Positions 46,758 to 58,600 of a stretch of DNA of 64,000 nucleotides are shown here, piece by piece. Position numbers and translations under genes: made by a program. The DNA is from Mauremys mutica. Taxonomy: Eukaryota; Chordata; Testudines; Geoemydidae. Each line of letters begins with the position of its first letter. The first letter of the stretch is position 1. Below the pieces are notes generated by a model. It ran no database searches. It was not told the origin of the DNA and was given only the letters and a program-made list of their open reading frames with translations. The stretch spans positions 147,011,012 to 147,075,011 of the forward strand of contig NC_059073.1 in the NCBI RefSeq assembly GCF_020497125.1, written 5' to 3'.

Positions 46758-47505
46758 GTTTCAGAGTAGCAGCCGCGTTACTCTGTATCAGCAAAAAGAA
46801 CAGGCACCTTAGAGATTAACAAATTTATTTGAGCATAAGCTTTCGTGGGCTACAGCCCAACTTCATCGGATTCATAGAGTGGAACACACAGCCAGGAGAT
46901 ATTTATACATACAGAGAACATGAAAAGGTGGAAGTACCCATACCAACTGTAAGAGGCCAATCAATTGAGATGAGCTATCAGCAGCAGGAGGAAAATAAAC
47001 TTTTGAAGTGATAATCGAGATGACCCATAGAGGTGTGAGAACTTAACATGGGGAAATAGATTCAATTAGTGTAATGACTGAGCCATTCCCAGTCTCTGTT
47101 CAAACCTAAGTTAATTGTATCTAATTTGCATATTAATCCGAGTTCAGCAGTCTCTCTTTGGAGTCTGTTTTTGAAGTTTTTTTGTTGCAAAATTGCCACC
47201 TTCAAGTCTGTCACTGAGTGGTTAGAGAAGTTGAAGTGGAGAACACTTCACACCTTCTATGGGTCATCTCGATTATCACTTCAAAGGGTTTTTTTCTCCT
47301 GCTGCTGATAGCTCATCTCAATTGATTAGATTCTTACAATTGGTATGCATACTTCCACCTTTTCATGTTCTCTGTATGTATAAATATCTCCTGTCTGTGT
47401 GTTCCATTCAATGCATCCAAAGAAGTGAGCTGTAGGCCACGAAAGCTTATGCTCAAATAAATTTGTTAGTCTCTAAAGTGCCACAAGTACTCCTGTTCTT
47501 TTTAC
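46758..47505. mobile_element. Foldback Penelope-like repeat
   Basis: Two arms of about 230-250 bp (46,789-47,040 and 47,250-47,500) are inverted copies of each other. Both contain ACAAATTTATTTGAGCATAA, GCTTTCGTGG, GAGAACATGAAAAGGTGGAA and GATAATCGAGATGACCCATA in opposite orientation. A spacer of about 210 bp lies between them. Read in reverse, the spacer looks like the end of a Penelope-type ORF (words such as FNFSNHSVTDLKVAILQQ). Penelope elements often carry inverted flanks. Family assignment is by recall. Confidence 0.6.
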
Positions 47506-50500
47506 TAGTTTGTGGGGGGCTGCTCTGGCTTCGTATTGTAGGGTCACTTCATGTTGCACTTGCAGTTTGTTATTGTAGGGTTGTTCCTTAGTGCCAGGCT
47601 GCTGGCAGAAGAAACCCCTTGTTTTGAGATGGCATCTGACGACTCAGCCGGTGGATATAAGGCAGACGCGGTAGGTTGAATGTGGAGCCCAGCAATCTTC
47701 ACCACACCTTGTCAGCAAGCTGCGAAATGGCATTTCCTCCTGGCACTGTACTGCCCAGGCCCGTTTTCTCCTGTGCTGTGACATCAGCCGCAGCGACTGC
47801 CAAGGACAAGGCATTGCCCCGGCTCACCCCCTCCACGTTCATGGCTGAACCCCATGTCATAGGAAAGCTCAGATGGGCTGCAAGGGACCGGGAGCCTTTA
47901 CAGCACATCTGTTGCTTCAGCTGTCCTGAAGCCAGCAGTGAGGGGCCGGGCAGGGCGCGCTGGCAGGGAGGACCCGCAGCAGATACTGTTGCAGATGCTG
48001 GAGATGAAATGATCTGTCTGGCTGTGCAGCTCAGAGACATGGGGATAATTTAAATGTCCCCCTCCCCAAGTAACTGAGCACCCAGGTATTTAAACACAGA
48101 GACATTCTGCCTAGCTCTCTTCCCAGCAGGGAGGAGAAATAGCTCCATTTGCTCACTGGGTTCTCGCAGGCAGAGCTCAGGGCTGCCCAGAGAAGCGGGG
48201 AGGGGGTGCAAAAAGGACAGTTTGCCCCAGGCCCCCATTTGAGAAGGCCCCAAACTGCGTGGGGATGGGCCCTGGCACGCAGGGTCGCAGCATTGCTCGG
48301 ATGTGGCTCGGCTGCCCCTCTGTCACGAGAGCGCTGAGCGGGCTGTGACCCTATGCACCAGGTGGCAATGCCAGAGTGTGGAGTGGGCCCAGTCCCACGG
48401 GACAGGAGCCGCTGGTGTGTGGTGGGGGGAGGGGGCAGACTCACTCTGGACTCCCTCCCCCCGCAGGCCTCTCTCGGTAATAATTTGTCGGAAGGGGGGG
48501 GAGGGGCTCAGTTTCAGATTCTGCCCCAAGTTCACAAAACCTTCTGTGCACACTGGTGCGCTGGCCTGTTAATGGAAGCTGGGGGCTCAGGCACTGACCC
48601 CGGGGGTTGTGTGATGGAAGCATTCAGATGGACCCCAGGCCCAGCCTCCAGGAAGAGGAGAGCAGTGCTGTGAATTCCCCAGATGCAGTGGTTGGTTTGG
48701 GGTGAAATGGAAGGTAAACTGAGGCAGCCCCTGGGCCTGAAGCCAAGCTGGGCGAGTCCCTGCTGCTTGTTTGCGGGGGGGCGGGGGCTGTGCAGTGGGC
48801 GTGTGAAGTATTCCCGGAGGGAGAAGCACATTTTGGGCCGGGACTAGTTTGGTGCGGGGAACTCTCCTCTCCTGTGGCGGTGAGTCCCACAGTCTAGGCC
48901 CTGCTCCGGGAAAGGTCTGTCTCCCACTTGCGTGGGATCCTCGTGCTGGCTGAGTAGGGCTCTGGTGGCAGGTGGCTGTGGAGGGGGATCTCCTGGATGG
49001 AGCGAGGAGGACTCGGAGTGGCAGCACTTTGAGCTGGGGAGCAGCGCAGAGCGGGACACAGGCGATGCGGCCGGTGTGCTGAGCAGAGGGGATGCTGCAT
49101 TCTGTACCCGCTGGACCCCTCTCGGGCCAGGAGGCTCCAGTCCCCATGGACTGCTGCAGAAACGGAGCCTGCAGGCCACAGAATGGGGCAGCCTGTGTAA
49201 ACGAGCATTCGCTGGCACCAGGGAGCTCTGCTGAGCCTGACAGGACCCCGGCGGGGTGGACTGACTCGCCCGTCTCTGGGTGGGTGCACTGGGAGTGCGG
49301 GATGTTGGACACAAGGTCTCTTGAATGCTGTGGCCTCTTCCCATCGGCCTGGCCTTGGTCCTGCCTGGTTCGGCCCCAGCAGCTGCTCTCCAACCAGGCG
49401 CTGACCACAGCTCGGTGCTGGGAGACGGGGCCAGCCACGTTCAGTGTGGCTGAGGCATGTCACCCACGTGCTGCCAGCCCTCTGGCCTGCATCCCGGCAG
49501 CTCTGCTAATGGCTGAGGGCCCAGCTGCGTGGGGCTCTGTGGTTGGAGGGACAGTTGCCCACACTGACCCCTGGCTCTCAGCTGGTGCCAGGAGTAGGCT
49601 CCTGCTCCTTCAAACTAGCATGAGAAACCCCACTCCCCACTCTGTGAAGGTGGGGGGCAAATGGAGGGGGCAGCTTGGTTCCAAGCTCTCACTTGGGGCA
49701 CCTGCACATCAACAGCCCCTTTCTTCCCCAACACTGGGCTACTGACATGCAGCCACCTCTGGGGTGGAGCGTGACCATCAGCACATCACATACTGGTGCT
49801 GGAAATTTTCGACGAGGTCCCAAGGGCAGATTCCAGGCTGGTTAAGGTCCCTGTAGACCAGACAGGGCCTCTTCAGTTAAGGTGGTCAGCTGAAAGACCC
49901 ACACACGGTGATCTGGGGAACTCGGCTTATCTGTGGTGACAAGCTGGATCAGGCTTGCTGAGGTTAGAAATGGAGGCTCTAGGGAAGGTAGGTTTTGAGG
50001 TTTAAGCGATCGCACTGGGATCCAGGATGGGCCAAACTCTTGGCAATCCACATTGATTCTCATCCTCACAGCTCCAAGGGGGCTGGGTTGTCTTCCAGGC
50101 CTAACGTGCCCGTCACTCTGGCATCAGGGTGGGAGAGAATAACCGGAGACACAAACGACCCCATCCTTCCACTGCCGTGCTGCCCATTCACCTGCCTTCA
50201 GGTCCCTCTGACATGCCTCCTGCTCTTCTCCAGACACGACTAACCGCAATAACTGTCCTCTGCAGACCACGCCACCTCCCCGAGCATGTCACACAACCCG
50301 AGGCCTGGCGTGGAGCCTTGCGCTGTGCTGGAAAACGGACCTGTCCCGTTTCTTCCAGGCACGGGGACACCAGAGCGATTGCTGCTGGGCTCCCAGCGGG
50401 TCACCGGGTGCCAGTGGTGGGACTGGCGCCTCCTGACATCCCACAGAGTGCCTGGATGGTGATCAGAAGGCAGGATTGAGCCTTGAGCGGGGGCAACGGC

Positions 50501-51238
50501 ATCTGTCTGGAAACAGCTGCTTTCTCCTGCCAAAGGCCTCACTCCAGTCCCCCAGTCGGTCTCTTGTACTTGTTTTTCCTTCACGGCTCAAACAATTTTA
50601 CACCCTTCAGAAACCAGAGGAGAAAATAGCCCCAAAGCTGAGCCATTCTGGCAGGTGCTGGAGACGCCCCCAGTGTATGTGGTCTCCTCTCTCCTACCCG
50701 GGACGGGGCTGGGGGGGTCTCTAGCGGCTGCCAGCTCAGCAGATTCCCAGATGCTGCCCTGCAGCTGCTGGCCACTCTCCCGAAGGGGCAGGTGCGGCCC
50801 CAACTCATGAATGCAGCCTATTGTACATGCACTGGCATGTGCGGGAGAACGCACACATGGAAAGAGCCGGGAGTTATGCAGACAAGCCCGGTGCCAGCTG
50901 CAGGAGAATCCGAGAGGCAGGGGAGGGGAAGGGGGAACGTCCCCGGCACTGCTCCTCCTGCTCACCAGGCTGCAGGGATCCTGGCCCCACCGGGACCTGT
51001 GTGCAGTGCTGACTGCCAAGCCCAGCTTGTCTGGGGCACCGAAACCCGGCCTGCCCCAGGGCTGCATTGCACCATGCAAGGACTGTCAGCAGGGCTATAG
51101 CCGTGTCCCTGACCGGAGCATGGGACAGCCCTCCTGTAAGGTGACCTCTACTCCCTGAATGCGGCAGTGTGTGCGAGCACAGCTCCCTCTAGTGGCTGGT
51201 CCTCATGCAGCCGCCTAATTTCTCATCGCTTGAGCCCA
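47506..51238. other. Intergenic, nothing recognised
   Basis: 3.7 kb of moderately GC-rich sequence without recognisable transposons. Open frames up to 283 codons (48,587-49,438, minus) overlap long frames on the other strand and have no domain. Confidence 0.45.
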
Positions 51239-51556
51239 GCTCTTATTACTACTCCTGGGGGAATTCTGTACCAAAAACATAAAAATTCTGAGCACAATAT
51301 TTTAAAATTCTGCAAATTTTATTTGTCAGTTAAATGTGGAGGCTCCAGCACAGCAGTGGGGAGCACAGGCCTCTGGCTGCACAGAGATGGGAGATCGCTG
51401 TGCAGCTTTCCCCCCGGGACACAGACTCAGCGGTGAGGCTGCACCCAGCCCTGACCCAGCGCATGGACCGGGCCTGCCCCAGAAACACCCCAGGGCCCTG
51501 CCCCTCCGTGCCAGGTGTGGGCAGGCAGGTCAGCAAGGCAAGATCCAAGGGTGGAG
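51239..51556. repeat. Unnamed turtle-type repeat, left part
   Basis: It begins ACTCCTGGGGGAATTCTGTA and includes TTTTAAAATTCTGCAAATTT, a form I associate with an abundant turtle repeat that I cannot name. It continues past the hAT insertion into the G-rich array at 51,938. Confidence 0.4.
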
Positions 51557-51929
51557 CAGGGCCGCCCAGAGGATTCTGGGGGCCTGGGGTCTTCGGCAGC
51601 GGGGGGCCCTTTCGTTCCGGGACCCGCCGCCGAAGTGCCCCGAAGTGCCCAGAAGGGCCCCCCGCCACCGAATTACCGCCGAAGACCGGGCTGCGCTTCG
51701 GCGGCGGGTCCGTCTTCGGCGGTAATTCACCAGCGGGGGGGTCCTTCCGCCCCGTAGAAGGCGGGGAGCGAAGAAGCTCCTGCGCCCGGCCCCGCAAGAG
51801 TTTTCTGGCCCCCCCGGAGTAAGTGAGGGACCCCGCTCCAGGGGCCCCGAAAAACTCTAATGGGGGCCCCTGTGGGGCTTGGGGCCTGGGGCAAATTGCC
51901 CCTCTTGCCCCCCCCTCTGGGCGGCCCTG
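51557..51929. mobile_element. hAT-type non-autonomous element (373 bp)
   Basis: The 16-bp inverted ends CAGGGCCGCCCAGAGG are perfect. The 8-bp target duplication GGGTGGAG is perfect at 51,549-51,556 and 51,930-51,937. The interior contains CTTCGGCGGTAATTC-type motifs in both orientations, shared with the elements at 23,505 and 38,876. Confidence 0.93.
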
Positions 51930-51937
51930 GGGTGGAG

Positions 51938-52400
51938 GGGCTCAGTGTGGGGAGATCCAGGTGTGAGTTCAGAGGGTTCTGTGTGGGGCAATCTGGGTGC
52001 AGGCGGCTCACTGGGGGATCCAGGTGGGGGGGGATCTGGATGCACAGTGGCTTGTTGGGGGTTCTGGATGCAACAGTAATGGGACTCTGCAGGGGGGTCC
52101 AGGTGAAGGTGGTTGGGGCTCTGCGAGGGGGATGGTCTGGGTGTGGGAGGGATACAGCTCGGCAGGGGGTCTGGGTGTGGGGGCTCAGTGGGGGGTCCAG
52201 GTGCAGGGGGAGTGGGGCTCAGTGGGGTGGGGATCCAGGTGCAGCTGGTTTGAGCTTGGTGGGGTGAGGATCCAGGTATGGGTGGCTCATCAGGGTGGTC
52301 CAGGTGCAGGGGGAGTGGGGCTCATTGGGGGGGTGTTTCTGAGTGTGTGTGGGTGATGGTTGGTGGGAGGGTCTGGGTATGAAGGGGTCTGGATTCACGG
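51938..52400 (+). repeat. Degenerate G-rich tandem array
   Basis: Irregular repeats of GGGGCTCAGTGGGG and GGATCCAGGTGCAGGGGG about 30-60 bp apart. This is probably an internal minisatellite of the repeat starting at 51,239. Confidence 0.7.
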
Positions 52401-52795
52401 GGGTTGGGCGGATGGAGCAGCAGTTCCCCATACAGGAATCCCTCCCCCTGCAGCTGAGAAGCGAAATATGCAGGAAGTGTGTGTGGTGGAGTTTGCAGAG
52501 ATTCCTGCAGCTGGGGGAGAAATCTGACCCACCCCTGATGCCGGGCAGGGGAAGAGGAAGGGCTCAACTCCACCACAGTGAAAGAAGACAGCAGGCTCAG
52601 CTGACTTGCTTGAAAGGCTGAACTGCCTGGGGATGGTCAGCCCATGGCCTCACTCGGAGGGTCTAGGTCGGGCTTGTTGCCTATGACCAAATGTCAGCAG
52701 CTGCTGGATTGGCGTTCGTGATGGTTCCTTCCACCCCTTTGTGAGAACACGAGCTCCTCCTTTCCTGCCAATCCCTGGAGCACGGGAACTCCCTG

Positions 52796-54545
52796 GGATT
52801 CATAGATTCATAGACTCTAGGACTGGAAGGGACCTCAAGAGATCATCGAGTCCAGTCCCCTGCCCTCATGGCAGGACCAAATACTGTCCAGAGAGAGATT
52901 CCACAACCTCCCTAAGCAGTTTATTCCAGTGTTTAACCACCCTGACAGTTAGGAACTTTTCCCTAATGTCCAACCTAAACCTCCCTTGCTGCAGTTTAAG
53001 CCCATTGCTTCTTGTTCTATCCTTAGAGGCTAAGGTGAACAAGTTTTCTCCCTCCTCCTTATGGCACCCTTTTAGATACCTGAAAACTGCTATCATGTCC
53101 CCTCTCAGTCTTCTCTTTTCCAAACTAAACAAACCCAATTCTTTCAGCCTTCCTTCGTAGGTCATGTTCTCTAGACCTTTAATCATTCTTGTTGCTCTTC
53201 TCTGGACCCTCTCCAATTTCCCCACATCTTTCTTGAATGCGGTGCCCAGAACTGGACACAATACTCCAGTTGAGGCCTGACCAGCGCAGAGTAGAGCGGG
53301 AAGAATGACTTCTCGTGTTTTGCTCACAACACACCTGTTAATGCATCACAGAATCACGTTTGCTTTTTTTGCAACAGCATCACACTGTTGACTCATATTT
53401 AGCTTGTGGTCCACTATAACCCCTAGATCCCTTTCTGCCGTACTCCTTCCTAGGCAGTCTCTTCCCATTCTGTATGTGTGAAACTGATTTTTCCTTCCTA
53501 AGTGGAGCACTTTGCATTTGTCTTTGTTCCATCCTGTTTACCTCAGACCATTTCTCCAATTTGTCCAGATCATTTTGAATTTTGACCCTATCCTCCAAAG
53601 CAGTTGCAATCCCTCCCAGTTTGGTATCATCTGCAAACTTAATAAGCGTACTTTCTATGCCAATATCTAAGTCGTGGATTAATATATTGAACAGAGCCGG
53701 TCCCAAAACAGACCCCTGCGGAACCCCACTCGTTATACCTTTCCAGCAGGATTGAGAACTATTAATAACTACTCTGAGTATGGTTTTGCAGCCAGTTATG
53801 CACCCGCTTTATAGTAGCCCCATCTAAGTTGTATTTGCCTAGTTTATCAATAAGAATATCATGCGAGACCGTATCAAATGCCTTACTAAAGTCTAGGTAT
53901 ACCACATCCACCACTTCTCCCTTATCCACAAGACTCGTTATCCTATCAAAGAAAACTATCAGATTAGTTTGACACGATTTGTTCTTTACAAATCCATGCT
54001 GGCTATTCCCTATCACCTTACCACCTTCCAAGTGTTTGCAGATTATTTCCTTAATTACTTGCTCCATTATCTTCCCTGGCATGGAAGTTAAACTAACTGG
54101 TCTGTAGTTTCCTGGGTTGTTTTTATTTCCCTTTTTGTAGATGGGCACTATGTTTGCCCTTTTCCAGTCTTCTGGAATCTCTCCCATCTCCCATGATTTT
54201 CCAAAGATAATAGCTAGAGGCTCAGATACCTCCTTTATTAGCTCCTTGAGTATTCTAGGATGCATTTCATCAGGCCCTGGTGACTTGCAGGCATCTAACT
54301 TTTCTAAGAGATTTTTAACTTGTTCTTTTTTTATTTTCTCTTCTAAACCTACCCCCTTCCCATCAGCATTCACTATGTTAGGCATTCCTTCAGACTTCTT
54401 GGTGAAGACCGAAACAAAGAAGTCATTAAGCATCTCTGCCATTTCCAAGTTTCCTGTTACTGTTTCTCCCTCCTCACTGAGCAGTGGGCCTACCCTGTCT
54501 TTGGTCTTCCTCTTGCTTCTAATGTATTGATTCCAGGGCTCTAAT
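52796..54545 (-). mobile_element. CR1 LINE, 5' truncated, about 1.75 kb
   Basis: This is the longest CR1 copy here. On the minus strand it runs from the reverse transcriptase fingers to the 3' tail (ATTCATAGATTCATAG). A 228-codon frame (54,448-53,762) contains [34 protein letters not shown] and [17 protein letters not shown], which carries the first catalytic Asp. The next frame (53,706-53,380) contains GPALFNILIHDLDIG and intact FADDTKLGG. The frame shifts around 53,700-53,770 and again after 53,380. The C-terminal block follows to 52,866. The endonuclease and ORF1 are missing. It is dead but recent-looking. Confidence 0.92.
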
Positions 54546-55400
54546 GCCTATCACATGTACGGTTCCATCCCTCACGTGCTTCAGGGTCTTGCGATGCCAG
54601 TGCAGGGCAAACCAATGCTCAGCAACCTCACAACGGGGAATCGTGCAGACGTGCTAAGCTCTGGGAAGCCTCGTCCATGACATCCCCCTGTGGGAGGTGA
54701 GGGAAGAGCTGGCTCCCCCTGGCTATCTGCCCAGAAGAGGTGTCACTGGTTGTGCGTCACTCCCCACTCCCGGTGGCTGAGGAGGAGTGACCCTCTGGAG
54801 ATGATTCTACCTCTGGCCTCCCAGCCAAAGGGCTGGTGCATGTGTATCCAGCTGCGAATGCTCTGGCTGGAAGGGCAGGGGGAGGCCCCCTTTCTGGTCT
54901 GTCGGGGGTTCTTATACTCTGCCCCTCACTACGGTATCTGGTGTCACTGAGCAGAGATGCCCCTTCCAGGGGGAGGGGCAAGAGGAATGACAACCTTTGA
55001 GAGTCCTACATCCTGGCTCACAGCCTCACTGACGGGACACTCCACACTGGGGAGAGGGGCAACACGTCACAGGCAAGTCAGCAGGACGCGGCTGGGTGTT
55101 AGGAGGCCATCAAAGCAGACAGAGCAGCAGCCACAACTGCCCCACGGTATCCTACTATGTGGCCCATACTCACCCTTATCTTTAATATGGGGGGGGGTGG
55201 CAGGTGGATACAAGTCCCAGCATGCCATGCTGCAGGTTGATTTGAGTAGCTTCCACTTTAGCTAAACGTGGAGTGTTGCATCCTGGGACACAGGTTTGCA
55301 AGCCACACCCTTGCTGTGTATTAAGGATGTGGGCGGCTGCAGTCAGCGCCAGTGAGATGTGGCCCTTAAGGTCACGGCATGTTGACAAACTCTGAGCAGC
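54546..55400. other. Intergenic, nothing recognised
   Basis: No supported features. A G-run lies near 55,190. Confidence 0.45.
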
Positions 55401-55404
55401 CTAA

Positions 55405-55730
55405 CTGAACTGTCGCATTGGAAAGGTCGTTACAAGGAGGACGGAGAAAATTATTCTTAACCTCTGAGGACAGGACAAGAAGCAATGGGCTTAAATTGCA
55501 GCAAGGGAGGTTTAGGTTGGACATGAGGAAAAACTTCTGTCAAGGTGGTTAAACACTGGAATAAGTTGCCCAGGGAGGTTGTGGAATCTCCATCACTGGA
55601 GATTTTTAAGAGCAGGTTAGACAAACACCTGTCAGGGATGGTCTAGATAATACATAGTCCTGCCTTGAGTGCAGGGGACTGGACTCGATACCTCTCGAGG
55701 TCCCGTTCCAGCCCTACGATTCTAGGATTG
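55405..55730 (+). repeat. CR1 LINE 3' end
   Basis: The plus strand shows CR1 C-terminal and tail words: GACAAGAAGCAATGGGCTTA, TTTAGGTTGGACATGAGGAA, AGGGAGGTTGTGGAATCTCC and a GATTCTAGGATTG tail. Confidence 0.85.
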
Positions 55731-56135
55731 CTGCCTAATGTACTGGGGATCTGAAGCAACAGGGATCCATGGAAAGCATGTCCTGCCCCATGTGCACTGC
55801 AGCAGTGAAGGGGTTAAGAGTGTCTGTTCTCCGATGCAGTCTGTTTTCTGTCATACAGGTTCTGTCAATCTGAGACACAGGAGGATTCCCAGTGCTGCTC
55901 TAAAGAGACAACTCGATCAGTCATTGCTGTGATTTCAGCACTAATGACTGAGGAAGCAGCAGTTTCCAGTCCATTAATGATTCTCCGTGAGCCCTGAACA
56001 CAGCCGGCCTTGGCTCTTCTGGAAATGCCACTGCCTGATTAGAGTGATGGATGAGCACTGCCGTCATCAGATAACTCATCTCACAGCAACCTCTGCCACA
56101 GTCTGATTAGCAATAATAGTAGCAGCCACTGACAC
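55731..56135. other. Intergenic, nothing recognised
   Basis: No supported features. Confidence 0.45.
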
Positions 56136-56139
56136 AGCC

Positions 56140-56290
56140 ATCTGCATCAGGGCATCTCACAGAGCTTTACAAAGCAGGTGGGGAAACTGAGGCACAGAGG
56201 GTCGGTGACGTGCTCAAGGTCACTCACTGAGTCAGTGGCAGAGTCAGACCCCAGAAATCCTGTCTGCCATATTGTGGCTCTAATCACCAG
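56140..56290 (-). repeat. MIR-like SINE
   Basis: Reverse MIR words: GGGGAAACTGAGGCACAGAG, GCTCAAGGTCACTCACTGAG and TGGCAGAGTCAGACC. Confidence 0.75.
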
Positions 56291-56299
56291 GCTGGAGGC

Positions 56300-57475
56300 A
56301 TTCTGGGACAAAACTCCATTTTCAGCGTAATCATGCTAGGATATCTTGGAGCTCGGAGGCTGCTGTCACTTTCAGACATGCAGGATACAAAACAGCTAGA
56401 CGTATAGGGGCAGAATCCTCTCCCAGCTGCAGAGTAATACGTCAGAGGTGTCAAATTGACAGCCCACCGTCTGGATCTGGCCCACAGACCATCCTGCAGA
56501 ATCTCAGCTTCCCTTAAAAAGAAAACATACGTTGCTAGCCCTGGCTGCCACAGAGAGAACTTGCCGAACATGAACCAAGTGTAAGCAAATGCAGCGACTG
56601 CGCCTGAGTCTGCAGCCAGCCTGAAACAATAGCTCAGAGGGATGAACTCCCCCGTCCCCTATGGATCTGCTTGTAGCACATCAGTGTCACGTTAACTAGC
56701 CCATGGCTGATTGTTCTTCGCAGACAGGACAGGAAAAGGAGGTGGAAATTCTGCAGGGCAGAAAATGCAGAAGAAAGAACAGAGGAGAGTCACAGAAAAA
56801 GGAGAGAGATGGAGAAAGGAGGCTGGGGAAGGAAGAGGAACAAAGGGCAAGAGACTTTCTCACTGAATGACAGTGACAACCTGGTCCTGAACAAAGAGTT
56901 TAGTTACTGAATAACGCGGCTATATCTTCCCTTTGAGCTCGCCTTAAGCCTCCCACCGAGCCTCCCCTGTCTACTGAAGGGAGAATGAAGATCTCAATTT
57001 ATATCCCAGCCCATGGGCCATGATTAAACATGGAATGCAGAGTTTGACAGCCCTGCTTTCCATGGAGGGGGAATGGCTGTGGCTGGACGCAGCTGAGCTG
57101 CCTGGCTGCTGTAATCATTTGGGGTTTCTGCACCATGTTGTCAAGACAGGCTCTTTGCCCTACACAGGACCCACAGCGGTAGGCTGACAGGTGGGATGCT
57201 CTGGCTGAACTGCAAGTGCCTCCAGCAGCCAGTATCGACCCATCGATAACTCTCTAGGTGCCGTTCATCCCTTAGGGACTAAGATACAACTGAAACGAAG
57301 ACACTAAAGAGTCCAACACATCAGATTTTCTCCCTCTCCCCATCTCCCTGGGGCTGCGTGCATGCACCCATCCCAGCGACAGTGTTCGGCCAGGAGCTAG
57401 TGAGACACGCCCTCTAGCGTCCACATCCAGTACAGCTGCACAGTCAGCTGCATACAGCGAAGTGGAGAAGATTGC
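56300..57475. other. Intergenic, nothing recognised
   Basis: No supported features. Confidence 0.45.
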
Positions 57476-57479
57476 AGAC

Positions 57480-57600
57480 ATTTCCTAGCACCTTTCATCA
57501 AGGATCTCAAAGCGTCTTGCCAAACTTCATCCTGGTTCTGTGGCGGAACTATAATTAGCCCCCATTTTACAGAGGGGTGGTGGGACCACAGGGATGTTGG
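57480..57600 (-). repeat. MIR-like SINE fragment
   Basis: AATTAGCCCCCATTTTACAG with GAGG after it, in the reverse MIR order. Confidence 0.45.
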
Positions 57601-58145
57601 AGGCGACGCTGCAAAGTGGGAAGTCGTTATCATTTCTATTGCTGTGGTGGCGCCAGGAATATCAATCAAGAGTCTGGCGCACAGATAAGACAGGCCCAGC
57701 CTCAGTGAGCTCACAGTTCAGACTATGAGAGACTCAACAGGTGGAGGAGAGAGAATAGTAAAGCAAACAGGTTATACAAGCAGCAGTATTGCTACCTGCT
57801 TAGCTCAGCGAGTTTGTGCCCTTTATGATGGTTAAAGAGCAGAGTGTGTCTATGTTTTTACCATAGGGATATCAAGTCTTGGCTTCTGTTTTTTGCTGGA
57901 GATCTCCTTAGAGGACCCAGAGATGTGGCTGGGAGCTTTCTTAACCTTTAATTGAAGGGGTTCCCGTGTTGAGACTTTACCAGAGAGAGCTCTTCTGCCA
58001 ACTTTATGTTAGGCTTTACGTTAACAAGAGTTTTAAATGGTGAGAATAAAATTTCTTCCACTCTCAGTTAATCAGGTTTCACCTTCTTGGTCGTTATGAT
58101 GCCAGTATCTCACCAGTTCTCTAGTTCTCCATAGAATCTTCCAGG
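57601..58145. other. Intergenic, nothing recognised
   Basis: No supported features. Confidence 0.45.
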
Positions 58146-58149
58146 AGAA

Positions 58150-58245
58150 ATGGGGAAGACAAGACCTGAAACTGTGGTTGCTCCAGGTCACACAGTGACT
58201 CAGAGGCAGAGCCAGAAATAGAACTCCTGACTCCCAGACTTTTAG
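58150..58245 (-). repeat. MIR-like SINE fragment
   Basis: Words CCAGGTCACACAGTGACTCA and GGCAGAGCCAGAAATAGAAC, then a CTCCTGACTCCCAG end. Confidence 0.55.
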
Positions 58246-58454
58246 AGAGAGAAAGCGGATGAGGTAATATTTTTTACTGGATCAGCCTCCCACGCTTTTG
58301 GCTTGTCCACTAGATGGCATGGCCTCCCAGCAGGGTAAAAGCGCTGTAGAGGTGCAAAGGATTATTGACAGATCAGAAGGAACCAGAGAAAGGAAACTGA
58401 ACAAGAAGGACAGAGTTAATGAGACACTTAGATTGTGGAAATATAGACTAGATC

Positions 58455-58600
58455 CTCATAGAATCATAGAATCTCAGGGTTGGAAGGGCCCTCAGGAGGT
58501 ATCTAGTCCAACCCCCTGCTCAAAGCAAGACCAATCCCCAACTAAATCATCCCAGCCAGGGCTTTGTCAAGCCTGGCCTTAAAAACCTCTAGGCAAGCAA
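58455..58600 (-). repeat. CR1 LINE 3' terminus
   Basis: It begins with the reversed tail ATAGAATCATAGAATCTCAG and continues AGGTATCTAGTCCAACCCCC. Only about 145 bp remains. Confidence 0.85.

Noticed and set aside
48587..49438. 283-codon minus frame
   Set aside because: It overlaps other long frames on both strands (for example 49,092-49,745 plus). It has no domain, signal peptide or splice-supported exon structure.
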